A stretch of 64,000 bases of DNA from assembly GCA_049323655.1 (NCBI GenBank), contig JBMONO010000043.1, positions 62,001 to 126,000 on the forward strand. Direction: 5' to 3'. This DNA comes from DB1 sp049323655. Its GTDB lineage: Bacteria > Desulfobacterota > Desulfobulbia > Desulfobulbales > SURF-16. This document shows, piece by piece, positions 37,218 through 45,909 of this stretch. The notes under the pieces are model-generated. The model ran no database searches, was not told the DNA's origin, and saw only the letters and a program-made list of their open reading frames with translations. The stretch's first letter is position 1, and the number at the start of each line of letters is the position of its first letter. Both the position numbers and the translations under genes were made by a program.

Positions 37218-40049
37218 TCAGCTCAGCATCTGCTTCAGAAACATGCCGGTGTAGGATTGCGGTGTTTCGGCGATTGTTTCCGGGGGGCCGGTCGCAATGA
37301 TCTGGCCGCCTTCGTCCCCACCCTCAGGGCCAAGGTCGATGATATGGTCAGCGGTCTTGATCACGTCGAGATTGTGTTCAATAATAACCACGGTGTTGCC
37401 GTTGTCCACCAGGCGCGAGAGGACACCCAGCAGATTTTTGATGTCCGCCGGATGGAGACCGGTGGTTGGTTCATCGAGGATATAAAGGGTTTTCCCGGTG
37501 CTGCGCTTGCGCAGTTCCCTGGCCAGCTTAATCCGTTGAGCCTCGCCGCCTGACAAGGTGACAGAGGATTGCCCGAGGGAAAGGTAGGCAAGGCCGACGT
37601 CAGCCAGGGTCTGCAGACGGTTTTTGATGGCCGGCACATTGGCGAAGAAGGCCAGAGCTTCCTCGACGTTCATGGAGAGAATGTCGTGGATGTTTTTTCC
37701 CCGGTAGGTGATGTCGAGGGTTTCGGGATTGTACCGTTTGCCGTTGCAGGCTTCGCAGGTGACATAGATGTCCGGCAGGAAATGCATGGCGATTTTAATG
37801 ACGCCATCCCCTTCACACGCCTCGCAACGACCGCCACGAATGTTGAAGCTGAAGCGACCGGCCTGATAGCCTCTGGCTCGTGATTCCGGCAAGCGGGCCA
37901 GCAACTCGCGTATCGGAGTCAGCACCCCGGTGTAGGTTGCCGGATTGGAGCGGGGGGTGCGGCCGATGGGGCTCTGGTCGATATCGATGACCGCATCGAT
38001 GCGGTCAAGGCCGTCGATGGCGGCGAACAGCTCCTTGCCGCTGTGCCGTACTCTGCCAAGTCCCGCCTGGGCTCCGGTGAACAGACATTGCATGACCAGC
38101 GAACTTTTCCCCGAGCCGGACACCCCGGTGACGCAGGTCAGAGTGCCCAAAGGGAAGCTGGCGCTGACGTTTTTGAGATTGTTGATGCTGGCTCCGGTCA
38201 CGGTGATCCAGGCATTCTTGTCTGCTGGTCGGCGGCGGCGGGTGGGCAAGGGTATTTCCAGGCGGCCGGAGAGATAGCCGCCGGTCAGTGACTGTTCTGC
38301 GGCGGCGAGTCCGGCCAGCGGGCCGTTGTAGATCACCTCGCCGCCGTGGATGCCTGCACCCGGCCCCATGTCAAGGACGTGGTCGGCGGCGGCAATGGTT
38401 TCGCTGTCATGCTCGACGACAATGACGGTATTGCCGATGTCGCGCAGGCTGGTCAGGGTCCGAATCAACCGTTCGTTGTCGCGCTGATGGAGGCCGATGC
38501 TCGGCTCGTCCAGGATATAGAGGACTCCGGCCAGGCGGGAGCCGATCTGGGAGGCAAGCCGGATGCGCTGGGCTTCGCCGCCGGAAAGGGTCCCCGCGGT
38601 CCGGTTCAGGGAAAGATAACCGAGGCCGACATCAAGGAGAAAGGTGAGGCGATTCCCGATTTCTTTGACGATCGGGGCGGCGATGATCTCTTCCTGGGCA
38701 GAGAGGGAAAGCCTTGGCAATGCCGCGGCAAGCTGGACGATGCTTTGACCGGTCAGTTCGTTAATCGCCCAGCCGCCGACCCGTACCGCCAGTGCGGCTG
38801 GTTTGAGACGGGCACCCAGGCAGGCCGGACAGGTCTGCTCGTTCATGAATTGGGCCAGTTCTTCGCGGGCGGTGCTGGATGTGGTTTCCAGATAGCGGCG
38901 GGAGAGTTGCGGGAGAATCCCCTCAAAGGGTTCCTCGGCGGTCAGGGCGCGGTTGCCCCGGACATAATGGAAGGGGATGGCTTCTCTGCCCGTGCCATGG
39001 AGGATCACCTGTTTTGCCCTGTCCGGCAGATCGAGAAACGGGGTGTCCAGGGAAAAATCGTAATGCCGCGCCAGTGCCTCCAGCAACTGAGTGGTGTAAG
39101 AGGCGGAGGAGCGGCTCCGCCACGGGGCAATGGCGCCCTGGCGCAGGGTGAGACCGTGATCGGGCACCACCAGGCGTGGGTCGAAAAACTGGTTCACCCC
39201 GAGCCCGCCACACGCCTCACACGCGCCTTTAGGATTGTTAAAGGAAAAAAGCTGCGGGGAGAGATCGAGTTGGCTGGTGCCGCAGCGGATACAGGCGGAA
39301 CGCTGGCTGAAAAGCTTTTCCGTGTTCGCATCGGGAAAAACGGCGAGCAGCAGGCCGTCAGTGAGCTGCAGGGCCGTGGCAATGGATTGGGAAAGACGCT
39401 GGCGGGCATCGGCTTTGATGATGATGCGATCAACGATCGCCTCGATGGTGTGGTGTCTGGTTTTCGACAGCTCAATTTTTTCCTCAAGCCCGCGCAGCTC
39501 CCCGTTGACCCGTACCCGGACAAAGCCTTCCCGGCGCAATTTGTTGAGCAGTTCCGCGTGTTCGCCCTTACGCCGGTCGACCAGGGGGGCAAGGAGCAGG
39601 CATTTTGTTCCCTCCGGCAGGGTAAGCAGGCTCTCCATCATGTTCTCCAGTGATTGGGGCCGAATCTCTTCGCCGCAGTCCGGGCAGTGCTGATGGCCGA
39701 CCCGGGCAAAGAGCAGGCGGAGATAGTCATAAATCTCGGTGATGGTACCGACGGTGGAGCGAGGATTGCGGCTGGTCGTACGCTGTTCGATGGAAACAGC
39801 CGGGGACAGCCCTTCCAGGGAATCGACATCCGGCTTGTCCAACTGGCCAAGGAACTGGCGGGCATAGGTGGAAAGCGATTCGACATAGCGACGCTGGCCC
39901 TCGGCGTAGAGGGTGTCAAAGGCCAGGCTCGACTTGCCGGAACCGGAAAGACCGGTAAAGACGATCAGTCGGTTGCGGGGCAGATCGACATTGATGTTTT
40001 TCAGATTGTGCATCCGGGCGCCCCGAATGCGGATATGGGTTGGTTCCAT
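37218..40049 (-). CDS. uvrA: Excinuclease ABC subunit A
   Basis: The 943-residue damage-recognition ATPase of nucleotide-excision repair carries two ABC modules. The first has TGLSGSGKSSLAFDTLYAEG and signature LSGGEAQRIRLASQIG; the second has TGVSGSGKSSLV and LSGGEAQRIKLARELRKR. Zinc-finger Cys pairs are present (CPDCGEEI, CEACGGLG, CEACEGDG, CEACNGKR). It appears complete and is a typical class I UvrA. It is followed on the minus strand by about 185 bp of non-coding DNA before secB. Confidence 0.97.
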   Translation of the reverse strand: MEPTHIRIRGARMHNLKNINVDLPRNRLIVFTGLSGSGKSSLAFDTLYAEGQRRYVESLSTYARQFLGQLDKPDVDSLEGLSPAVSIEQRTTSRNPRSTVGTITEIYDYLRLLFARVGHQHCPDCGEEIRPQSLENMMESLLTLPEGTKCLLLAPLVDRRKGEHAELLNKLRREGFVRVRVNGELRGLEEKIELSKTRHHTIEAIVDRIIIKADARQRLSQSIATALQLTDGLLLAVFPDANTEKLFSQRSACIRCGTSQLDLSPQLFSFNNPKGACEACGGLGVNQFFDPRLVVPDHGLTLRQGAIAPWRSRSSASYTTQLLEALARHYDFSLDTPFLDLPDRAKQVILHGTGREAIPFHYVRGNRALTAEEPFEGILPQLSRRYLETTSSTAREELAQFMNEQTCPACLGARLKPAALAVRVGGWAINELTGQSIVQLAAALPRLSLSAQEEIIAAPIVKEIGNRLTFLLDVGLGYLSLNRTAGTLSGGEAQRIRLASQIGSRLAGVLYILDEPSIGLHQRDNERLIRTLTSLRDIGNTVIVVEHDSETIAAADHVLDMGPGAGIHGGEVIYNGPLAGLAAAEQSLTGGYLSGRLEIPLPTRRRRPADKNAWITVTGASINNLKNVSASFPLGTLTCVTGVSGSGKSSLVMQCLFTGAQAGLGRVRHSGKELFAAIDGLDRIDAVIDIDQSPIGRTPRSNPATYTGVLTPIRELLARLPESRARGYQAGRFSFNIRGGRCEACEGDGVIKIAMHFLPDIYVTCEACNGKRYNPETLDITYRGKNIHDILSMNVEEALAFFANVPAIKNRLQTLADVGLAYLSLGQSSVTLSGGEAQRIKLARELRKRSTGKTLYILDEPTTGLHPADIKNLLGVLSRLVDNGNTVVIIEHNLDVIKTADHIIDLGPEGGDEGGQIIATGPPETIAETPQSYTGMFLKQMLS

Positions 40050-40132
40050 ATTTTTTGAGGAGTCAGGAGGCGGTGGTCAGAAATCTGGAACTTGGACGTT
40101 ACAATTCCATTCAGAAATTCTGTCTTCTGATC

Positions 40133-41488
40133 TTAGGCTTCCAATATTTTTCTTTTAAATAGTGCCGCGAAAAAGCCATCGTGGCCATTGCCGGGCAGAA
40201 GCTCGAATAAGCCGTGTTCATTTATAAAATTTTTCAGATATTGTGCAAGCTCTTCCGTTGGTGCGGTCGAAAAATCCGGATGGAGCCGCAGAAAGGAGGT
40301 CGCCACCTCGTTGTTTTCCTCCGGCTCGCTGCTGCAGGTTGCATAAAGCAGAGTGCCGCCTGGAGCAACGAGGGAGGCGGCCGTATGAAGCAGATCAAGC
40401 TGCTCATGGTGATAGCGGTGCAGATCGTTTGGAGATCGATTCCAGCGGATATCCGGTTGGCGTCTGATGACACCAAGCCCGGAGCAGGGAGCATCAACCA
40501 GAACCGCGGCAAAGCGATCCTCGCATGAGGAGGCAAAATCGGCCAAGGTGCTGTTATGAGAGGTGATGGCCGCTGCGGGCTTCATGCGGTCGATGTTTTC
40601 TCGCAACAGGGCAAAGCGCGATGCATTGGGCTCGATAGCTGTGATCTGTGATCCAGCGGAAACGAGCTGGGCGAGCTGGATGGTCTTGCCGCCCACCCCG
40701 GCGCAGGCATCAAGATAGTGGCCGACGGGAAAGGGGGCGAGCAGCGGGACAATGAGCTGCGCTCCCTCATCCTGCACGTTGAAAAGACCCTGGCTGTACC
40801 CCGGCACCTGGCTGATCGGCCCGCTGAAATGGGGGAGTAGAACGGCATCCGGTGCAAGTGTGCCTGCCTGGGCGACAATGCCTGCGTCACGGGCAAGGGC
40901 CAGGAAGTCATCCCGGGAAATGCGGCGGTTGTTGATGGCGAGGGACAAAATCGGTCGGCTGTTATTGTGCAGGCAGAGGGCAATTGTTTTTTGGCGGCCG
41001 AAGCGGCCATGCCAGCGTTCAAAAAGCCAGTCAGGATGGCTGTGGGCAATGGCAGGGGCGATGTCCGGGTTGTTCCAGGGAGTGGCGGACAGGCCAGGGG
41101 TGCCGGCCAGGGTGCGCAGCAGTCCGTTGACAAACCCGACAAGCCATTTTGGCTGGCGGGCGGCATGCAGAGCCTTGATTGTTTCATTCACCGCTGCTGG
41201 TGGAGGGATTCTGTCCATAAAGACGAGTTGAAAGAGGCCAACCCGCAGGGCTTGCAGGGTCATGGGTTTCATCCTGGTCAGCGGATGGCGGGAGACACGG
41301 GCCAGGAGAAAATCGAGATAGCGCTGGTGGCGAAGAACGCCGTAAACAATGGCCATGACGAGCTGTCGATCCTGAGCGCAACAGAGACGATCGGAAACGA
41401 GCTGATCCATGATCTGATCGACCGGATTGCCGGAATCCTGGCGACGGCAGAGAATTTTGATAGCGAGATGCCGGGGGGTGCTTTGCAT
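40133..41488 (-). CDS. rsmB: 16S rRNA m5C967 methyltransferase RsmB
   Basis: The 451-residue enzyme has an N-terminal NusB-like RNA-binding domain (residues 1-130) and a C-terminal Rossmann methyltransferase. It shows the SAM-binding DACAGVGGKTIQLA and the two catalytic Cys motifs VDAPCSGLGVIRRQPDI and YATCSSEPEENN. It methylates C967 in the 30S P site. A 9-bp satellite lies in the short gap between its start codon and pgeF upstream. Confidence 0.93.
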   Translation of the reverse strand: MQSTPRHLAIKILCRRQDSGNPVDQIMDQLVSDRLCCAQDRQLVMAIVYGVLRHQRYLDFLLARVSRHPLTRMKPMTLQALRVGLFQLVFMDRIPPPAAVNETIKALHAARQPKWLVGFVNGLLRTLAGTPGLSATPWNNPDIAPAIAHSHPDWLFERWHGRFGRQKTIALCLHNNSRPILSLAINNRRISRDDFLALARDAGIVAQAGTLAPDAVLLPHFSGPISQVPGYSQGLFNVQDEGAQLIVPLLAPFPVGHYLDACAGVGGKTIQLAQLVSAGSQITAIEPNASRFALLRENIDRMKPAAAITSHNSTLADFASSCEDRFAAVLVDAPCSGLGVIRRQPDIRWNRSPNDLHRYHHEQLDLLHTAASLVAPGGTLLYATCSSEPEENNEVATSFLRLHPDFSTAPTEELAQYLKNFINEHGLFELLPGNGHDGFFAALFKRKILEA

Positions 41489-41500
41489 GGTTTACTTTGT

Positions 41501-41610
41501 TTGACTGGTCTGGTTGGTCTGGTTGGTCTAATTGGTCTGATTGGTCCTGTTGGTTTTACTGTTGAAAACGGTCTGACGAATGAGACCAACAAAACCAATC
41601 AGACAAATGG
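41501..41610. repeat. Second 9-bp satellite with inverted degenerate half
   Basis: Six 9-bp units of the form CTGGTTGGT run from about 41501 to 41554. After a spacer of about 17 bp, the complementary 9-mers ACGAATGAG, ACCAACAAA and ACCAATCAG run from 41575 to 41601, continuing less clearly to 41610. The layout (tandem 9-mers in one orientation, short core, degenerate 9-mers in the other) copies that of the array at 12345-12836, but the unit sequence is different. Confidence 0.85.
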
Positions 41611-41612
41611 GA

Positions 41613-42350
41613 CTATTTTCTCAGCCCGATGATCGAACAAAACCTGCCGGTCTGTTTTTCCCGGCGATAGGAAAACCAGCTTGGATCGCAGACCGTGCAG
41701 CGATCCGCGCAACGGATGCTGTCCGGGCGCATCCCGCTTGCCATCAGCTGCATGCGGCTGATCTTCCAGAAGTCAAAATGAGCGTCTCGGTGCTGAAACG
41801 GGTAAAAGGCGGCCGGCAATTCCCGTTCATAGTGGATGAATTCGGCACAGCAGGGGCCAAGAGACGGGCTGATGGCAGCGAGCAGGTCAGCTGGACGGCA
41901 GCCGAAATAACGCTGCATGGCACTGATGGTCTCGCCGATGATACCAGCGACAGAGCCGCGCCAGCCATTGTGGATGTTGGCCACCACCATTCGGCAGGGA
42001 TCATGCAGCATGATGGCCTGGCAGTCGGCCTGCTGGACCATGAGGCCGATGCCGGCAATGTCGGTGAGAAAGGCATCGCAGTCCGGCACTTCCTCGTCGT
42101 TATCCGGTTTTTCGGTAATGACATGGATCGCGCTGCCGTGGACCTGGCAACCGGAGACAAGAATGTCGGCGCCGATTGTTTCCTTGATGCGGGCGCGGTT
42201 GGCGCGTACTGACTGGGGATCATCGCCCACTCCGAAACTGACATTGAGGGCATCGTATGGCGGCGCACTGGTTCCGCCATGGCGGGGAAAGACGCCGTGG
42301 AAAACCGATTGTTCCGGGAAAAGACCGGCAAAAAGAAAGGGGGTCGGCAT
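41613..42350 (-). CDS. pgeF: Polyphenol oxidase/peptidoglycan-editing family protein (PgeF/YfiH)
   Basis: This 245-residue protein belongs to the PgeF (YfiH, formerly laccase-domain) family. The metal/catalytic residues are in SGCQVHG, MVQQADCQAI and NIHNGWRGSV. Family members act on purine nucleosides and remove misincorporated L-Ser from peptidoglycan precursors. It lies upstream of rsmB on the same strand, separated by the 9-bp satellite. Confidence 0.92.
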   Translation of the reverse strand: MPTPFLFAGLFPEQSVFHGVFPRHGGTSAPPYDALNVSFGVGDDPQSVRANRARIKETIGADILVSGCQVHGSAIHVITEKPDNDEEVPDCDAFLTDIAGIGLMVQQADCQAIMLHDPCRMVVANIHNGWRGSVAGIIGETISAMQRYFGCRPADLLAAISPSLGPCCAEFIHYERELPAAFYPFQHRDAHFDFWKISRMQLMASGMRPDSIRCADRCTVCDPSWFSYRREKQTGRFCSIIGLRK

Positions 42351-42387
42351 AGCACACCGTTCAGGTCAGCAGAGGTCTGCCGGAATG

Positions 42388-42441
42388 AAAAAAAAAGGGG
42401 GAACGGATCGGCATCGATACCAGCCGAACCTCTCCCCCTTG
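42388..42441 (-). terminator. Rho-independent terminator of the DUF3373-type gene
   Basis: Read on the minus strand, AAGGGGGA pairs with TCCCCCTT around a partly paired loop and is followed by nine T residues. It ends transcription of the porin-like gene before pgeF. A second hairpin, GGCGGCAATGCATTGCTGCC, lies just upstream (42455-42476) and could reinforce it. Confidence 0.8.
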
Positions 42442-42499
42442 CAACAAAGGAAACGGCGGCAATGCATTGCTGCCGCCGGACTGCGAAGGAAATAACGGT

Positions 42500-44110
42500 T
42501 TAGAAGTATGCCTCGAAGGTCACATAAACCTGGTCGGCATCCTCGACGGTCGGCATCATGGTGCCCCAGGCAACGGCCTCGGCGTCATCCATGTCATAGG
42601 GACGGAAATTCCAGTCGGAACCGCCGGTGTAGTCATACTCGTAGTGCTGATAGCCGATTCGCATAAAGGTCTTGGCGAACTTGGAAATCGCCTCGCCGGT
42701 GGGAAGATCCCAGATCAGGTAGGCCTCGTAGACGTCGCCGCGGGTGGCGAGCTTGCCGCTGTAAATATCGTCGTGGCCGGGGGTCATGCCGATCCAGTAC
42801 TCGGAACCGTGGTTGTACTCAAGACCCAGTTTCAGGCCGAGGTTGTCGATGTCATAACGGGCGCCGACCCAGATATTGTAACCGTTTTCGGAGTCATCGT
42901 TGACAGTGCCGGCAAACATGTCATTGAACATGCCGGTGTCGTCGTCCGGCATGGTCTTACTCCAGCCGGCGGCGATGAAATAGTTGAGGTCCTGCCATTT
43001 GTCCTCATAGACGGCAGAGGTATGGAGCAGATTGCCGACGTTCTGGCGGCCGCCCATGAAGGCATCGTAATAGGCATTGACGTTGGGATCGTCGAATTCA
43101 GGGAAGTTGAAGGCGTTAAAGACCATGAAGGACTGGAGGTAAAGAAAGCGGTTGTCCTTGTTGTAAATGTCCCAGCTTACCCCGGCAAAATCGGTATCGT
43201 CGATGTTGGAGCCATCATCAAAGAGCAGGCTGTTTTCAAAGCCGCGACCGTAACAGACGCGGACCCGACCGGGCGCATCCTGCATGCCGAAGAGATTGGC
43301 ATACGCATAGCCGACGGAAACGCCGTCAAAGGGCCAGTCCATGTAAGCGGTGGGGGTGGCCATCCGCTCATTGAGGCCCATGCGCAACTCGGAGGCAGGA
43401 CCGTCTGTGGTGGGCCGACGGCCAACAGAGAACCAGAAGGGCTGGCCGCCGATGTTGTTCCAGTTGACAAAGGCGCGGTCGACCCGCAGGGTGGAGTCGG
43501 CTGGCTCGCGGGTGGAAGTGCCGTCAAAAGAAGGATAACCGAACTGGGTCAGCTCGCCGGGAATGGTGTTGGTGCCCCATGCTTTATACATGGCCAGGCG
43601 CCCTTTGAACTCGACATTTTCGGTGGCCAACACCCGCATGTTGAGGCGAAAACGGTTGGTGAAGAGGCTGGTGTTCTCCATTTCATCCGGTGCGAATACC
43701 GGAGCGATGGCGCCGCCGCTCATCATGTATTCCATGAAGTTGGTCATGGGAGCGGTTACCAGATCATTCTTGTAGTAGTCGTAGCGGGCGCGGAAATCGC
43801 CGGACAGCTGGAAGCGGGAGGCCAGGTCCCATGCCTCGCTGCGTTCGTTCAGATCGTCAAAGGCGGCGTCCTGTTTGTCCTGCATGGCCTTGAGCTGCCG
43901 TTTCAGGTCGGCGATCTCCTGCTGAGCCTTGGCGTCGGTGCCCTGGCCTTCCTGCATGGCGGCCATCTGCGCTTTGAGGTTGTTGAGTTCCCGGGTGAGC
44001 CGGTCAACCTGGGCGGCCAGGTCATCGGCGGCCTTCATGCTGCCCGCGCCGGCAACCGCCGGCAGGGCGATGAGGCTGGCAAGGGCGAGTGTTGAGATTT
44101 TTTTGAGCAT
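42500..44110 (-). CDS. DUF3373-like outer-membrane porin
   Basis: The 536-residue protein starts with a Sec signal peptide (cleavage after AVAGA near residue 23), then a coiled-coil stretch (residues 28-75, LAAQVDRLTRELNNLKAQMA) likely to sit in the periplasm. A long beta-barrel ends in Phe (VTFEAYF). The barrel has the DFRARYDYY and FTNRFRLNMRV pattern of DUF3373 family porins, common in deltaproteobacteria. The start at 44110 is supported by the strong ribosome-binding sequence GGAGGGAGAT. A longer frame to 44308 would bury the signal peptide and is rejected. Confidence 0.85.
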   Translation of the reverse strand: MLKKISTLALASLIALPAVAGAGSMKAADDLAAQVDRLTRELNNLKAQMAAMQEGQGTDAKAQQEIADLKRQLKAMQDKQDAAFDDLNERSEAWDLASRFQLSGDFRARYDYYKNDLVTAPMTNFMEYMMSGGAIAPVFAPDEMENTSLFTNRFRLNMRVLATENVEFKGRLAMYKAWGTNTIPGELTQFGYPSFDGTSTREPADSTLRVDRAFVNWNNIGGQPFWFSVGRRPTTDGPASELRMGLNERMATPTAYMDWPFDGVSVGYAYANLFGMQDAPGRVRVCYGRGFENSLLFDDGSNIDDTDFAGVSWDIYNKDNRFLYLQSFMVFNAFNFPEFDDPNVNAYYDAFMGGRQNVGNLLHTSAVYEDKWQDLNYFIAAGWSKTMPDDDTGMFNDMFAGTVNDDSENGYNIWVGARYDIDNLGLKLGLEYNHGSEYWIGMTPGHDDIYSGKLATRGDVYEAYLIWDLPTGEAISKFAKTFMRIGYQHYEYDYTGGSDWNFRPYDMDDAEAVAWGTMMPTVEDADQVYVTFEAYF

Positions 44111-44234
44111 ATCTCCCTCCGTATAAAAATTTTTTGCAGACATGGCGTCTGCCCCCCAAAAATGCCTTTGCGGCCGGGGAGGTCCAAGACGTCTGGATTT
44201 ACCGGCAGCATTCCGCATTTTAGTCTTTAATGTA

Positions 44235-44263
44235 TCTCTATCGCGACGAATGGGGAATGTCAA
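44235..44263 (-). promoter_or_regulatory. Probable promoter of the DUF3373-type gene
   Basis: On the minus strand a perfect -35 TTGACA (44258-44263) is followed 17 bp later by TAGAGA (44235-44240), a poor -10. It lies about 125 bp upstream of the start codon. Confidence 0.45.
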
Positions 44264-44346
44264 CAGGAAAAAAGGCAAAAACAGGGGGTCAGGAGCCGCG
44301 GCCAGCATGCAACAGGCTTTGTCTCTGTCGCCTTTACAAATTTATC

Positions 44347-44373
44347 TTGCCGGGCGCTTGGCATTGTTATAAT
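44347..44373 (+). promoter_or_regulatory. Promoter of glyQ with extended -10
   Basis: A perfect -10 box TATAAT (44368-44373) carries the TG of an extended -10 (TGTTATAAT). The best -35 is TTGCCG (44347-44352), 15 bp upstream. The glyQ start codon is 43 bp downstream. Confidence 0.65.
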
Positions 44374-44415
44374 GTTACAACTTTATCGTTATTTTCATAA
44401 TATGAGGAATCTTCA

Positions 44416-45261
44416 ATGTATTTTCAGGATATTATTTTTGAATTAAGCCGCTACTGGGCAGAACAGGGCTGCGTCATCCAGCAGCCATACGATATGGAGG
44501 TCGGAGCCGGCACTTTTCATCCGGCCACCCTGCTGCGCGCTCTGGGGCCCGAACCGTGGCGGGCCGCTTATGTGCAGCCGTCCCGCCGTCCGACTGATGG
44601 GCGTTATGGCGAAAATCCGAATCGGCTCCAGCATTACTATCAGTTTCAGGTGGTGCTCAAGCCGTCGCCCTCCGACTCCCAGGAGCTTTATCTCAACAGC
44701 CTGAAACGTTTCAGGCTGGATCTGCTCCAGCATGACATCCGGTTTGTCGAGGATGACTGGGAATCTCCGACTCTCGGGGCCAGCGGCCTCGGTTGGGAGG
44801 TGTGGCTTGACGGGATGGAAATTACCCAGTTCACCTATTTTCAGCAGGCCGGCAGTCAGGAACTCCATCCGGTAACGGTGGAGATCACCTATGGCCTTGA
44901 ACGGATCGCCATGTATCTGCAAGGGGTCAACAGCGTCTATGACATTGCCTGGAATAATGAGGTGAAATACGGCGACATTTTCCATCAGGCGGAGGTTGAG
45001 TTTTCCGCCTTTAATTTTGAACACGCCAATGTGGAATTTCTGACCAACTACTTTAACTCCTGTGAGGCGGAGGCCATCCGTCTGCTGGAAAAGGGACTTT
45101 TACTGCCGGCCTATGATTATTGCCTGAAATGCTCCCACACCTTCAACCTGCTCGACGCCCGCAAAGCGATCAGCGTGGCGGAGCGCACCCGTTATATCGG
45201 TCGTATTAGAAATATCGCTCGCCGGGTCGCTGAGTTGAAATGCGCGCCGCTGGAGGGATAA
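44416..45261 (+). CDS. glyQ: Glycyl-tRNA synthetase alpha subunit
   Basis: This is the catalytic alpha subunit (281 residues) of the alpha2-beta2 glycyl-tRNA synthetase. It is highly conserved: MYFQDIIFELSRYWAEQGC, QPYDMEVGAGTFHPAT, YVQPSRRPTDGRYGENPNR and ASGLGWEVWLDGMEITQF. The beta subunit gene glyS, which normally follows directly, is absent; a strong terminator comes 89 bp after the stop. glyS must therefore be elsewhere in the genome. Confidence 0.96.
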   Translation: MYFQDIIFELSRYWAEQGCVIQQPYDMEVGAGTFHPATLLRALGPEPWRAAYVQPSRRPTDGRYGENPNRLQHYYQFQVVLKPSPSDSQELYLNSLKRFRLDLLQHDIRFVEDDWESPTLGASGLGWEVWLDGMEITQFTYFQQAGSQELHPVTVEITYGLERIAMYLQGVNSVYDIAWNNEVKYGDIFHQAEVEFSAFNFEHANVEFLTNYFNSCEAEAIRLLEKGLLLPAYDYCLKCSHTFNLLDARKAISVAERTRYIGRIRNIARRVAELKCAPLEG

Positions 45262-45349
45262 GGTGGGCCCGCCGACGGTTCCGGTGACTGTCCGTTTTTG
45301 TTTCTTTCTGTAAAAAACACCGTTGCCGGCAATCGGCAACTGGGATGCG

Positions 45350-45397
45350 CCAAACAAAAAGCCCTTCCGCGGATCCGCGGAAGGGCTTTTTGTTTGG
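45350..45397. terminator. Bidirectional terminator, 48-bp perfect palindrome
   Basis: The sequence is a perfect inverted repeat of 22-bp arms around GATC, with GCCCTTCCGCG and CGCGGAAGGGC cores flanked by AAAAA and TTTTT. It can stop transcription from both glyQ and the convergent gene at 45434-45880. Confidence 0.93.
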
Positions 45398-45433
45398 CAA
45401 CCTCCAGGGGAAGCCGTATTCCGACTTCTGCTT

Positions 45434-45880
45434 TTAATGGGCGCCGCCGCCCACCAGGCCGCTGGCGGCGAGAATCAGGATGACGGCGGTGGCCAGGGCG
45501 ATGAGGCCCATGGCCTTGTCGTTACGGGCGAACAGCCCCGGGACAATAGCGATATAACAGACGATCGTCACGCCGGAGAGGATAACCACCGGCAGGAAGT
45601 TGAGAAAATCGCCTTTGCCGAGCAGCTTCATCCACGCCCAGCCGGTCGGGGCATGCTCCCAGTGGAGAAAATTCTGGTTGATGGCGGCCAGATAGTCATT
45701 CACCGGCATGGACCAGTAATTGGCGACCTGATCAACCGGCACCACCGGATCCATGATGCCGAAGACATAGAGGGCAAAGGTGACAAACATCAGTCCCAGG
45801 CCGAAGTACATGCCTTTTTCCAGGATGGATGCGTAGAAAATCTGTTCCTTGCTTGCTTCTTTCGTTACTATTTCATGCAT
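45434..45880 (-). CDS. Small three-helix membrane protein beside TauE
   Basis: The 148-residue protein has hydrophobic helices at about residues 25-45, 94-112 and 120-142. The loop after the first contains the aromatic-rich HWEHAPTGWAWM. I do not recognise a characterised family; the position next to a TauE/SafE exporter resembles that of DUF1634-type partners, which is only suggestive. It starts after GAGGAGGAATAATC and lies 29 bp after the exporter gene, so the two are probably one operon. Confidence 0.65.
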   Translation of the reverse strand: MHEIVTKEASKEQIFYASILEKGMYFGLGLMFVTFALYVFGIMDPVVPVDQVANYWSMPVNDYLAAINQNFLHWEHAPTGWAWMKLLGKGDFLNFLPVVILSGVTIVCYIAIVPGLFARNDKAMGLIALATAVILILAASGLVGGGAH

Positions 45881-45909
45881 GATTATTCCTCCTCATGTTT
45901 CGGAACGGG

